In this document: piece after piece, positions 1 to 11,300 of the stretch
Numbering within the stretch: the first letter of the stretch is position 1
Layout of the letters: each line of letters opens with the position of its first letter
Assembly: GCA_051867915.1 (NCBI GenBank)
Contig: JBJDZJ010000088.1
Coordinates: forward strand, 1 to 14,269
Source: CAKSQF01 sp051867915
Lineage (GTDB): Bacteria > Bacillota > Clostridia > Oscillospirales > CAG-272
Direction of reading: 5' to 3'
Length of the DNA: 14,269 nucleotides
Notes under the pieces: generated by a model
Database searches by the model: none
Seen by the model: the letters and a program-made list of their open reading frames with translations, nothing else
What the model was told of the DNA's origin: nothing
Program-made: the position numbers and the translations under genes

Positions 1-1
1 G

Positions 2-21
2 CCACCTTTTAAAAAAGGTGG
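2..21. repeat. Perfect 9-bp inverted repeat at the window edge
   Basis: CCACCTTTT (2-10) and AAAAGGTGG (13-21) pair perfectly around two A residues. The right flank reads ACGAAAACTTTTGCGC. There is no T-run on either side that would make a clear terminator. The palindrome and its flank look to me like the edge of a dispersed intergenic repeat of the kind common in Oscillospirales genomes, but only one copy is present here and the other side lies outside the window. The rest of 22-181 holds no gene I can support; a small CCGACA/TGTCGG inverted repeat lies at 75-96. Confidence 0.5.
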
Positions 22-181
22 ACGAAAACTTTTGCGCAATTTGCTAATCACTTTAACTTTTTCAACAAGCCGCACCGACAGGCACAAAAGTGTCGGATGC
101 AGTTTCATCCTCGTCTGCCTGCTTTTCACGATGCTTCTCGGCTTGCAGATGGATCATCTCGGCTATGCAAAAGGCCCGGAT

Positions 182-1381
182 TTATTTGGTATTGTAGCTG
201 CCCTCGGTGTCGGCAACCTCACCGGTGACGCCCTCCTTGCGGCGGGAGGTTCTGACCCGCTTCATCAGCTCATCGTAGAACAGATCCTCGTCGAAGGGAA
301 GGTCCACGGGGCGGTTCAGCCAGGAGGACAGGTGCATGGCGTTGGAGATGGTCAGACCGTTGATGCCCTCGGAGCCGTCGGCAATCAGCGGCTCGCCACG
401 GAGAATGTGGGCGGCAAAGGCGTTCAGAACGCCCTTGTGCTGAGGGGACTGACCGTCGGTTTCCACCACCGACTTGTGATGGGCAGGCTCGGAGAAGGGA
501 CGGGGAGCATGGACCCGGAATTCGGACTCGAAGATTTCGTTCTTGTCCAGCGTCAGACGACCCTCCTCGCAGACCAGCTTGCCGCCGTCGCAGAGGATTT
601 CGAAACGGTTGGTGCCGGGAGCGTCGCCGGTGGAGGTGATGAAGACGCCGGTGGCACCGTTTGCGTATTCCACATAGGCGGTCACATCATCCTCAACCTC
701 AATATCATGCCACTTGCCGTAGTGCAGATGAGCATCGACCTTGACGGGCATTCCGCAGATCCACTGCCAGAGGTCCAGCTGATGGGGACACTGATTGAGC
801 AGGACGCCGCCGCCCTCGCCCGACCAGGTGGCGCGCCATGCGCCGCTGTCGTAATATTTCTGAGGACGGTACCAGTTGGTGATGATCCAGTTGACCCGCT
901 TGATCTGTCCCAGCTCGCCCGAGTCGATGATTTCCTTCATTTTGCGGTAGACATGGTCGGTGCGCTGATTGAACATCATGGCAAAGGTGGTGTCGGGATG
1001 CTCAGCCGCCACCCGGTTCATCTCCCGCACCTGCCTGGTATAGACCCCGGCAGGCTTTTCGCACAGCACATGAATGCCCCGCTCCAATGCGGCAATCACA
1101 TATTTGGGGTGATCGTAGTGGGGAACGGCGACGGTAACGGCATCCAGAAGCCCGCTGTCCAGCATTTGGATGGCGTCGGTGAAGCAGGCGATTTCGGGCA
1201 TGGCCTCTCCCGCCTCCGACGAGCGTTTTTCGATCTCCTTCAGAGCATTTTCCATGCGTTCGGGAATCAGATCGCAGATGGCGACCAGTTCAAACTCGGG
1301 GCAATCCCCGTTTGTCATCATCCGGACATGACCGGATCCCATGTTTCCGATGCCGATGACGCCGACTTTCACTTTGTTCAT
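182..1381 (-). CDS. Gfo/Idh/MocA family NAD(P)-dependent oxidoreductase
   Basis: 399-residue cytoplasmic dehydrogenase, full length for the family. The N-terminal Rossmann fold has the dinucleotide motif GVIGIGNMG (residues 7-15). The family EKP signature is at 108-110 (K109 is the usual catalytic/nicotinamide-contacting lysine), and the substrate-domain segment at 190-203 carries N196, H200 and D203, where the family places its catalytic histidine. Members oxidise or reduce a hydroxyl of a sugar, inositol or glycoside; the substrate cannot be read from sequence. The ATG has a good AAAGGA site 10 nt upstream. It lies 35 nt downstream of the TIM-barrel gene and is the second gene of that operon. 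No convincing terminator follows. The family call is certain; substrate is unknown. Confidence 0.95.
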   Translation of the reverse strand: MNKVKVGVIGIGNMGSGHVRMMTNGDCPEFELVAICDLIPERMENALKEIEKRSSEAGEAMPEIACFTDAIQMLDSGLLDAVTVAVPHYDHPKYVIAALERGIHVLCEKPAGVYTRQVREMNRVAAEHPDTTFAMMFNQRTDHVYRKMKEIIDSGELGQIKRVNWIITNWYRPQKYYDSGAWRATWSGEGGGVLLNQCPHQLDLWQWICGMPVKVDAHLHYGKWHDIEVEDDVTAYVEYANGATGVFITSTGDAPGTNRFEILCDGGKLVCEEGRLTLDKNEIFESEFRVHAPRPFSEPAHHKSVVETDGQSPQHKGVLNAFAAHILRGEPLIADGSEGINGLTISNAMHLSSWLNRPVDLPFDEDLFYDELMKRVRTSRRKEGVTGEVADTEGSYNTK

Positions 1382-1416
1382 TGCTGTATTTCCTTTCTGT
1401 ACTGTAAATAATGAAT

Positions 1417-2256
1417 TTATCCTACGGAATCGAGAATGGCCTTTGCCGCATCGGCGGAGGCCTTGAATGCGCTCATGGAGTCGGGATAGGCAAACGCTTC
1501 AATGGCTGTCTTTTCCTTGCCCTCAAGCTCGGCAAATCCCTTGAAAACCGACAGATGAGGCTCCAGAGAGAAGATTTCTCCCCCTCTTTTGCGAAAATCG
1601 CCCATAATGGCAGGCAGATTTCCAATGCCCTGTCCGGCAGGAACCACTTTGCCGTCGGGAAGGGCATCCTTAACATGAATGTAGTCAATGAAATCGGCAA
1701 GGGTTTCCCATGCCTTCAGGGTATCCACCCCGCACTGAACGAAGTTTGCGGGATCGAAGATCCCACGGATGCCGGGGACCCCGGTCAGAATACGCAGGCA
1801 GTTCTCGGCGTTCCAGCCGAAAATGCCCTTTTCGTTCTCATGACAAAGGGTCACGCCCGAACCTTCTGCCACTTCCGCCATGCGGCAGAGCCGCTCCAGC
1901 GCCTCGTTTTCCTTTTCGGGACTGTCTACCTCAAAGAAAGAGAACAAGCGGATCCATCTGGCATGGGTGATGACTGCCGCCTCCAGTACCCGCTTGAATT
2001 TGTCCAGATGGGGCTGAAAGGGGTCGGTGATTTTGATTTTCCCGATGGGGGAGCCGATGGAACTGACCTCCAGATTGTGACAGTTCAGCATGTATGCCGC
2101 ACAGTGAACCTCGTCTGCGGTCATGTCGGCGACATTTCTGCCGTTGACCCCCCGCATTTCCAGATAGTGAACGCCGTTTTCCTCCATGGCGCGAATCTGT
2201 TCGTAAAACAGGGAGGATGCCTCGTCGGCAAATGCAGCCAGTGCATATGGTTTCAT
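1417..2256 (-). CDS. Sugar phosphate isomerase/epimerase-like TIM barrel (AP endonuclease 2 superfamily)
   Basis: 279 residues, usual length for the xylose-isomerase-like TIM-barrel family. The expected divalent-metal ligands are visible: E140 in HENE (139-142), D168 in FDPANF (167-172), H194 in YIHVKD (192-197) and E232 in SLEPH (230-234). Such enzymes move carbonyls or epimerise ketoses, and some catalyse beta-elimination from 3-keto sugars. It is the promoter-proximal gene of a two-gene unit with the downstream Gfo/Idh/MocA oxidoreductase, a pairing frequent in sugar, inositol and 3-keto-glycoside catabolism. The ATG is preceded by AAAAGGAG at 8 nt, and a near-perfect sigma-A promoter lies about 50 nt upstream. 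No transporter or hydrolase accompanies the pair here, so the substrate is open. Confidence 0.9.
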   Translation of the reverse strand: MKPYALAAFADEASSLFYEQIRAMEENGVHYLEMRGVNGRNVADMTADEVHCAAYMLNCHNLEVSSIGSPIGKIKITDPFQPHLDKFKRVLEAAVITHARWIRLFSFFEVDSPEKENEALERLCRMAEVAEGSGVTLCHENEKGIFGWNAENCLRILTGVPGIRGIFDPANFVQCGVDTLKAWETLADFIDYIHVKDALPDGKVVPAGQGIGNLPAIMGDFRKRGGEIFSLEPHLSVFKGFAELEGKEKTAIEAFAYPDSMSAFKASADAAKAILDSVG

Positions 2257-2305
2257 GTATTTTCTCCTTTTGCCTGTGCAAATTTATTCATACCTATACT
2301 AATTT

Positions 2306-2334
2306 ATCATACCATGAAATTGCCCTTTTGTCAA
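2306..2334 (-). promoter_or_regulatory. Sigma-A promoter of the TIM-barrel/oxidoreductase operon
   Basis: Read on the minus strand: a perfect -35 TTGACA (2334-2329), a 17-nt spacer, and -10 TATGAT (2311-2306). The transcript would start near 2299 and reach the ATG at 2256 after a leader of about 43 nt. This is the closest match to consensus in the window, and it makes the pair independent of the upstream LRR gene. Confidence 0.8.
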
Positions 2335-5300
2335 GAATTCTGCGAAAAAAAAGAACCGATCCGCCCCGAAAACCGCTTTCGCTCCCGCATTGCCGACGGC
2401 GGCACTGCGGGAGCGATGATGATTCATTTCAGAACCGACGGTCAGCCTTCCTTTTCGGGATTGTCCTCTTTGGGATCGTCGGTACAGTGAACATTGTTAT
2501 CGACATCGAGATCGGAATTGCCGGTTTTGATATTGAAAACGGCATCCCATTTTTCCCGATCGCCGTCGAAGTAGACATGGACGCGGCTGTCGCCCTTGAA
2601 GACATATCCGCTGATGGACTCCAGCGAGCCGGGAAGGTACAGGGACTCCAGATGGGTCATACCCCGGAAGGCCTGCATGGAAATGGCGGTGACGGTGTCG
2701 GGAACGGTGATTTCGGTAATCGAGGTGGCCTGAAGGAAGGCGTTTTTGCCGATTTCCACCACCGTTTTTCCTCTGATTTCGGAAGGAATCTCCACTTTAT
2801 CACCGTATTGGGTATTATAGCCGAGAATGGTCAGGGTGCCGTTCTCGTTCTCTTTGTAATAGAATCCGCCCGGCTGGGTTACGAACGCCCGGACCAGTCC
2901 GGCAGTCAGGAGGAGAGCCAGAACAACACCGTACCCAATCAGGATCCCCTGTTGGACTTTCGTGCGCAGGCGGGCTCCGGCGGCCTGCGCATCGCTGATC
3001 TGCTTTTCCAGACGCTGACGGATGGTGCGGTTGTAGCCCTCCAGAACCTCTTTGTAATCGGGATCGGCAAAACGGACCGCCTTGACAAAACGCAGATCGC
3101 AGTCCAGAGGTTTGTTATGACCGACGATGTCCTCTTCGTTTTCCAGATTCAGATCGTCCAGAATCTCATCCATCAGCCCCTCGGCGATTTCGTTGTTGGT
3201 CTGCGAAAAGCTCTCTCCCTTTCGGGCATAGAGGGCGGCGGACAGCTTGTCGTCGATTCGGGAGGTCAGATCCTTGAATTCTCTGGTCAGAATCGGGATC
3301 TTGGATGATTGATGTCCGATGATGGTATTTTCAAGGGTCACGCATTTGGCACTCAGCTCGGTTTCAAGCAGGTCGATTTCCACGGATAGGGTGGGATCAA
3401 TCTGATCCAGCCGTGAAGTCAGCTCCTGAAGAGCGGTATTCAGGGCGGGACTCTCGGATTTTTCGGCAAGCCCGGTCAGATAACTGCTGTACTGCTCCAG
3501 CGCATGAGGGTCGATTTTCTCCTCCTTCACGGGGTCTGGAATTTTTTCATGCTTCGGGGGGGGGGCAAGCACAATCAGCAGATGAAGCAGGATCATGAGA
3601 ATGTAGACGGTCAGAATAACGCCGAATCCGATTTTGCCATTGGTCATCAGAACCAGAAACAGCAGGGACAGGGCATAGTTCGGAAGATAGGCAAGGCCAA
3701 GGGCATCGCTCATGGGAAGATCCAGAAGGATGCTGCGCTTTTCGGGTTTGTTGTCGGGGGTGAAAAAGAAGCATCCGAACTGAAACAGTACAGAGATCCC
3801 GAGTCCGATCAGAATGGTGTACACAATCAGCAGGGCGGTCGGAAGGGAAGAATACTGCTGATTTTCGCCAAACACCTCCACATAGAGGGAGGTTCTTCCG
3901 TTGTACAGAAAGAAAGCAAGCGGAAGAAAGGCAATGTAGCTGATAAACAGCAAGGTCATTCGGATGAGGTCATTTTTTTTCATTTTTGCAGAAGTCCTTT
4001 CAAAAGAGAGACTTGATTTGCTTCAGAAGTCAGATCCCCAAGGGGATCAAAGCCGATGAGTTTCAGCAGCAGATTCCGAATCAGAAAGAACAGGAGAACG
4101 GAGAGCGCAAACAGGAGAGCCAGTCTGTTCTGGGCTTTTTGAAAGCGGTCGGACAGCATATAGACATCCCCGCCGACTTTCAGCGAACGGATTGCGGCAA
4201 TTTCGTAAAAGAGGACCAGAAGAATCAGTTCATAAAGCAGGGGATTGTCGAGAAAAGCCGTGATGGGATGGCCCGAGAGCAGGGACCGAAGGGCTCTTGT
4301 CCCTCCGCATCCGGGGCAATAAAGGTGAAAGCATACTTTGAAAAGGCAGACATTGGGACGGTCTGCCTGCATTTCGGAAAACAGAAGCAACAGAAGTGCA
4401 AAGAGAAGCAGGAAAAGATTGGCCGTGACCCAACCGATCAGAATGCGCTTTTGTGTTTTGGTCATGGGGACTTCCTCCTGTCTTATCTGAAATCGGAGAC
4501 GGATTGTTTGTTCTGATTTCTTTATATTTTTTTCAAAAACCCTTGAAAGTGTCGGAAAAGTATGCTAGAATAGAGATACTGAATTTGATGCAGGAGGCAA
4601 AAAATGGAAGACAACAACTATTTCGGCGGACCCAATCCCAATCCCGATCCGAATTCCAACCCGAGCCCGAACCCGAATTCCGATCCGAATCCGAATTCTG
4701 CTCCCAATCAGGGCGGCTACCAGCCCGGATACGGAAATTATCAGGGCGGTAACGGCGGATATGGCGGTTATCAGGGCGGACCCAACCCGTGTGGCTACGG
4801 ATATAACGGCTATCCGCAGAACAACCCCATGTATGTGCAGAAGCCGGGCGCACTGGAATATGTATCGCTGGTTCTCGGCATTCTGTCGGTACTGGTTTGC
4901 TGCAGTCTGGGACCGGTTTGCATCCCCTTCGGCATCGGTGCGATTGTCTTCGCACTGGTCGGCAAGGCAAAGAGCCATCGCTTCTGGGGCGTCGGTATTG
5001 CCGGACTGGTTCTCGGAATTGTCGGATGCGTTTTTGGCGCCATCATGGTATTGTTCATTATGGCATTTCTCTATGAACTCGGTCTTACTCTGGCTGAATT
5101 TATCAGAGAATGTCAGACAGGCGAGATTTTTGTCCGTCTGGATGAATATATGAACAGTGCGGATGTTGAGGTTCAGGTGGAAGCGATCGTCACTGCGGTC
5201 CGCTCCTTCCTGCGCTGATCCCCGCCGTCGGACCTATTCATCTTTCATCGCATCTGCCGCAGCAGATGCGATGAATTTTTATTTACCAGTTGTCCTTTTC

Positions 5301-8300
5301 CCTGTCCTCGGGAATGACGGCGTTCATTGCCGTGATTGCACACTCAATCATACCGTCGTCCGGCTCCAGTACTGTAATGTGCTGGAGAGCGACGCCGGGT
5401 GCGGAGATGATTCTGGTCAAAAGATTGTCATGCCGTCCCGCAAACTTGATCAGCTCATAACCGATGCCCACCGTCAGAGGAAGGAGCAACAGCTTGATTA
5501 CGGTGCGAAGCACAGGGTTGGAGATCGGAATGAAGAATCCGATGAAGATTCCGACGATCAGCATGAGTATCAGAAAGGAGGTGCCGCATCTGGGATGGAA
5601 GCGTCCCTGCTTGTGGACATTTTCGACCGTAAGCGGGAGTCCGTGTTCGTAGCAGAAAATGGTCTTATGTTCGGCGCCGTGATAGCTGAAGGTGCGGCGG
5701 ATGTCCTTCATAAAGGAAATGCCCCACATATACAGAATCAGAAGAACGATTTTCAATATGCCTTCAAAGACGGAGCGTCCTAAGGAAGAAAGCCCGTCCA
5801 CTTCCTCGCCGAAAATCAGCCTTCCGAGCAGGGAAGGAATGAAAATGAACAGTCCCACCATCAGGACAACGCCCAAAATGACCGAAACCGTCATCAGAAT
5901 ATCAATGAAGGCGTTTTCTTTTTTGCCATCAGCACCCTTTTCGCCATTCTTGACCTGATCCTTCTTTGAACTTTTGTCGGTGCAGTCCGACTCGTTGACG
6001 GCGGCAGGCCGGTCTTCGTCCCCATGTGCCGCTTCTGCTCCCGTATCGACCGCCGCTTCCCCGGAGGGGATCCGGGCGTCCTGCGTTTTGCTCTCTTCTT
6101 CCTTTGCGGCGCGCTCTTCTTCCTCGATTGCGTCGGAAATGGCGATGTCAGCCGATTTCATCATACATTTGAAGCCCAGTATCATGGAGAACACCATGCC
6201 GTATACTCCCCGGATAATGGGGAGTTTGCAGATTTTCGGGGTTTTGGATTCGGTTTCCCACTCTTCGGTGATGATTGTGCCCGACGCATTGCGGACGGCC
6301 ATCGCCGTTTTCTCGGGTCCCCGCATCATGATGCCCTCAATCAGTGCCTGCCCACCGATGGATGTCTTTTTTTCAGCCATTGTATTTATCCTTTCCGTTT
6401 GTCATTGAGATTGATTCTCTTAATTCTAATACTAAATTATGAACTTCGTGTGAATGTTCCGTTGATTCTTTCAAAAAACGCAAAAAGTTGCGAAGTCGAG
6501 TCCTTGTCTGCGGTCCACTCCTGAAAAAGGATGCCATGAAAGGACAGATGAGTTCGACCGAAAGGCGACGGAAATGAGTTTTCGGGGACCGTTTTGCCCC
6601 GATTTTTTCGGGAAAAGATCGGGAAAAAATTTCCTTTCCTCCTGATTTATGAAATTTGGGAAAAACCCTTGCAAAATTGAAAAATGTGTTATATAATAAA
6701 ATAAATTCCACCTCTCCGACCGTGCAGTTGCACTGTCGGCTTTCGGTATGCGAAAGGATCAGTTCTATGCGTAAGTTTTGGATCCCATTTGTGGGGATTT
6801 TGCTTTTGATATTTCTTCTTCCCCTGACCGCCAACGGACAGGAAGGTTCCGTCACCGTGTCGGTGGACGAGATCCGCACCCCTGTGCCCGGTGCGGATTT
6901 CACGGTGGATGTGGAAATCGGCGGGAATTCCGGATTCACTCTGATGGATCTTTCGGTGGAATACAATTCGGACGATATGACGCTTTGCTCGGTGAATTTT
7001 GCCTCTTTTCTGACCGATTCCGGAGTCGAATGCAGTTCAAAGAACGGGAATATCAGCATCTGCTCGGATCAGCCCCTGACGAGAAACGGCGTCTACTTCT
7101 CCCTGACCTTTACCCTGTCAAAATCGGCGGGACTGGGCGAATACCCGATTTCCCTGCGCCTCGGTACCGCAGGAATACAGGGGACGAACGGCGATATGCT
7201 GAAGGTTACTCTGGAGGCGGGCGGAGTGGATCTGGATTGCCTTCATCAGTATCATGTCAGTGTGACCGAGCCGACCTGCAGCTCCGAGGGCTATACCGAA
7301 TACCGATGTAGCGAGTGCAGTATCACATACATCTCCGATTATGTTTCAAAGACCCCCCATACATGGAAAACCCTTTCTTCCACCGAGGCAACCTGTACCA
7401 AGGCTGCGACACAGACAAGGCAGTGTAAGGTCTGCGGAGAGACCGAAACCGTCTCGAAAGGTGAACCGCTGGGACATGATTATGTGGAGCAGGTCATTGA
7501 GGCTACCTGCTATCGGGAGGGCTATACCGATCACACCTGCTCCCGATGCGGCGACAGCTATAAAGATGAGATCACACCCGTCACGAACCATCAGTACAGT
7601 CTGACCTACCGTAAGGCGGCAACCTGTGCGGAAACAGGCTTTGATTTGTATTCCTGTATCTTTTGCGGTGTGTCCTATCAGCAGACCACGCCGACGCTGG
7701 AGCATACCTGGACCGTGACGGTCGAGGAACCGACCCACGATCACGGAGGATGGTCCCTGTATACCTGCAGTGAGTGTGGGCTGTCCATGAGGGGCGATTT
7801 TACCGATCCGCTCCCCCATGAATACGACTATCAGATTGAAAAAGAGGCGACCTGTAGCGAATCCGGTTACCGAATCGGAATCTGCAACGACGGATGCGGA
7901 CATACTGTCCGGGAAGAAATTCCTCCCCTTGGTCATGACTACGGCGAGTGGACTCAGATTCGGGAGGCCACCTTCTTCGATGAGGGACTCTGGGAGGCCT
8001 CCTGCACCCGGTGCGGATATACGGTTCAATCGGCAACACCCAAACTGGAATCCCTTTCCTCGGATCCGCCGGTGCAGTCGATGTCCTTCTGGGAACAGGT
8101 GGCAGATCGGATTTTGCAGTCCACTGCGGCGCTGGTGATGGTGTCCGCCGGATTTTTGCTGTTGGTTTTCCTGATCTTTCTGCATTTCATGCGCCGTGCC
8201 GTGCGCAGAAGGCGGTATGAGAGCAGTGTACGGGAACTGGAGGAGCTTGCCGATCTGTGCGAAGACTTTGTTCCGCCTGCGCTTCCTTCCGATTTCAATG

Positions 8301-11300
8301 AACATTTTGACAGGTCCGACGACCCGGATCCGCCGTCCGGACAGGGGATAAGGTAGAATAAAATCGTCACCCTTGCGGCAGAGACATTCTCTCTGACGCA
8401 AGGGTGAATTGCTTTCGGCGTGCGGAATGCAGATGCAAAGCGTCCGTGTTTGATTGGGCTTATAAAGCGTTGGGATATTTCTTTTTGATGACCTTTTCCA
8501 GCTTGCCGGAAAGGAATGCGCCAAGCCAGCCCACCAGAATTCCGACGGCGATTCCGCCCAGAATATCGGTAGGGAAGTGAACATACAGATAGAGGCGGGA
8601 GAAGGCAATCAGTACTGCCAGAATGAAGGCGGGAATCCAGATCTTGCTCTTTTTGAAGAAAAGCGCAAAACAGGAGGCAAAGGATGCTGCGGTATGTCCG
8701 GAAGGGAAGGACGAGTCGGTCGGAGCCTTGATCAGCAGTTCGATGCGGATTCCGTCCAGTGCTTCTTTGACATCGTAGGGACGGATTCGGTTGACAAGGG
8801 GCTTCAGAAGGATGTTGCAGCAGAGCAGATCCAGAATCAGGGCAAATCCCATGGCGATTCCCAAAGGTCTTGTTTTGCGGAAGCAGAGAAAAGCGATCGC
8901 AAGCAGGATCCAGAAGATACCGGCATTGCCCAGCATGGTGATGATCGGTATGACGGCGTCCAGAAAGGAGCAGTGTAAATGCTCGGCAATAAAATCCAGA
9001 ATGCCGATCTCGAATTCGTTCATGTTGTTTCTCCTTTTTATAAATAATAGAATTCCGACGGGTTTTGTTCAGTATAGCATAGTTCCTGCAAAAAATCAAG
9101 CATTTCCTGTGAAAAATCATGGCAATTTTTTTATTTGCAAAAAAATAGTGAAAAGGACTTGATTTTTCGGGGGAAATATGATAGAATAAACAAAAAGTCC
9201 GCCGATCTATTGTTCAGCCGGCGGATTCCGTTCGCCATCCGGAATCATTCAAAAAAAGAAAGAGAGAGACCTGTATGAAAAAATTATCCCTGCTTCTTCT
9301 CACTGCTGCTCTGCTTGTGGGTATGGCATCCTGCACAGGAGGCGGAGGAGAAACAACGACTGCCGGAACCACCACGGAGTCGGCAACCACTTCGTCCGTA
9401 AACGAAACGCCCGGTACTACGCCGTCGTCCGATCCCGGCGAGGGATTCGTGACCGACCTTACCAAGCTGGCTCCCATTGCCGATAGCGCAACTGCGGAGA
9501 CCAAGACCCTGACCAACTTTTCGGGAAGCTATACCGTAGTGACCACCGACGAAGTCTGGTCCGCCAACACGGGAATTGATTATGAGGGCAAGTATTACAC
9601 CGGTGAGGGCGAGTACTATGTGGGAAGCGGCGATGATATCGTTTCTTACATGGATTCCAATGAATTCCGCGCGCAGTACTATGTCCTTCAGTCGGACGGA
9701 AGCTATTCGAGAGTTCCGGATACCGAACAAATCAAGGCTTTGGGCGGCGTAATCGGCTATTACTCCAAGGCCACCGGATCTGCGGCATATAAAGTTTATC
9801 TTGAGCAGGTTGAGACCCGTACCGCCGTTCAGGTAACTTCGGTTGAAGCCGCTTCCGGTACATATCTGCTTCTCGATTATGTCTCCAATCTCCCCGTATC
9901 CTATAAGGCAACCATTTCGACCCGCAAGAATGCCACCACCGGTATCAACGATTCTCTGGCCTTTAAGGCAGAAAAGGTCACCGATGAAAACGGTCTGACC
10001 TACTATAAGGGTCATATCAAGATCACCGTCCCCTATACGGATGAGGGCGATTACTACATCTCGGTTTATGAAGCCGTCAATACCCGCAACAATATTGCCA
10101 ACATTCCTCTGAAGATTACCAAGGGTACCTACTCCGACGCTGAATTCCATCTGCTGTTCGCAGGCGATTGGGATAAGGTTACGGCAAACGGCTACGGCGA
10201 ACAGCTGATTGATCTGTTCTACAATACCTATCCCCGTCTGATTGCCCGCTGGGATACCGCAGGCAAGGCTACCAGAACGGTCACCTTCATTGCGGATTCC
10301 GATTATGACGCCGTTGCGTACAGCGTCGGCACCACCGTCGTCGTATCGGTAGACTATGCAAACGGTCATCCTACCGACATCGGCTTCTTCTCCCATGAGA
10401 TCACCCACCAGGTTCAGCAGTACAGCGGCTTCTCGTCTCATTTCTGGACCGAGAATATGGCAAACTACGGTGGTCACCGCTACTTCCACTGGGCAAATGC
10501 CAACGGCAAGTATGTTCAGTTCTACTCGCCTACCGATGCGGCTATTCAGGACTGGAGAGAGAATGATTCCAACGGCAATCTCTCCTACGCTCCTTACGGC
10601 GACGGCAGTAAGTGGTTCGGCTCCTTTATGGACTGGATGTATCCCACCACGATGAACGAGGACGGAACCCTGAAGCTCGGTCTGATCGACACCATCAACT
10701 ACGCAATCCAGCACGGTCAGTTGAAGACCGATGCGGGTCCTGACGATCCCAACAGCGCAATCTGCAAGCTGGTTCAGCAGGCAACCAACAACGAGTTCCA
10801 GACCTATGAGGCTCTGCGTCTCTACTATGTCGAGCAGTTGAATCTGTATGCCGCTACCGACGGTGCCGAAGGCTGGTCCTTCATCGGCTTTGCCGACTAT
10901 ACCGATAACTTCATTACCGAAGATCTCCCCTTCACCGAGAATCCCAACTATCCCATGCTCCGCCAGGTTGAGCGCGGAACCGTTACCGCTCCTGTTCTGG
11001 ATACGCCCGTAACCGAAGGCGATAATCTGCTCACCGGCGCAACGGTTGTCAGAGATTCGGGCATTGAGGGAACCTCTACGGCAGGCAAACTGATTGACGG
11101 AAAGGTCAACACCCTGTGGTCCGGCAAGAAGTCGACTCTCGGAGATGCGACCTGCTTGCTGAACGGAACGGCAGGCTATATTGTCATTGACCTTGGCGAA
11201 GCAAAGACCTTCAATACTTATACGCTCTACCATGCAACCTCCAAGAATCCTGCCGGAACCAACACAACCGATTGGGAACTGCTGGTTTCCGATGACGGAA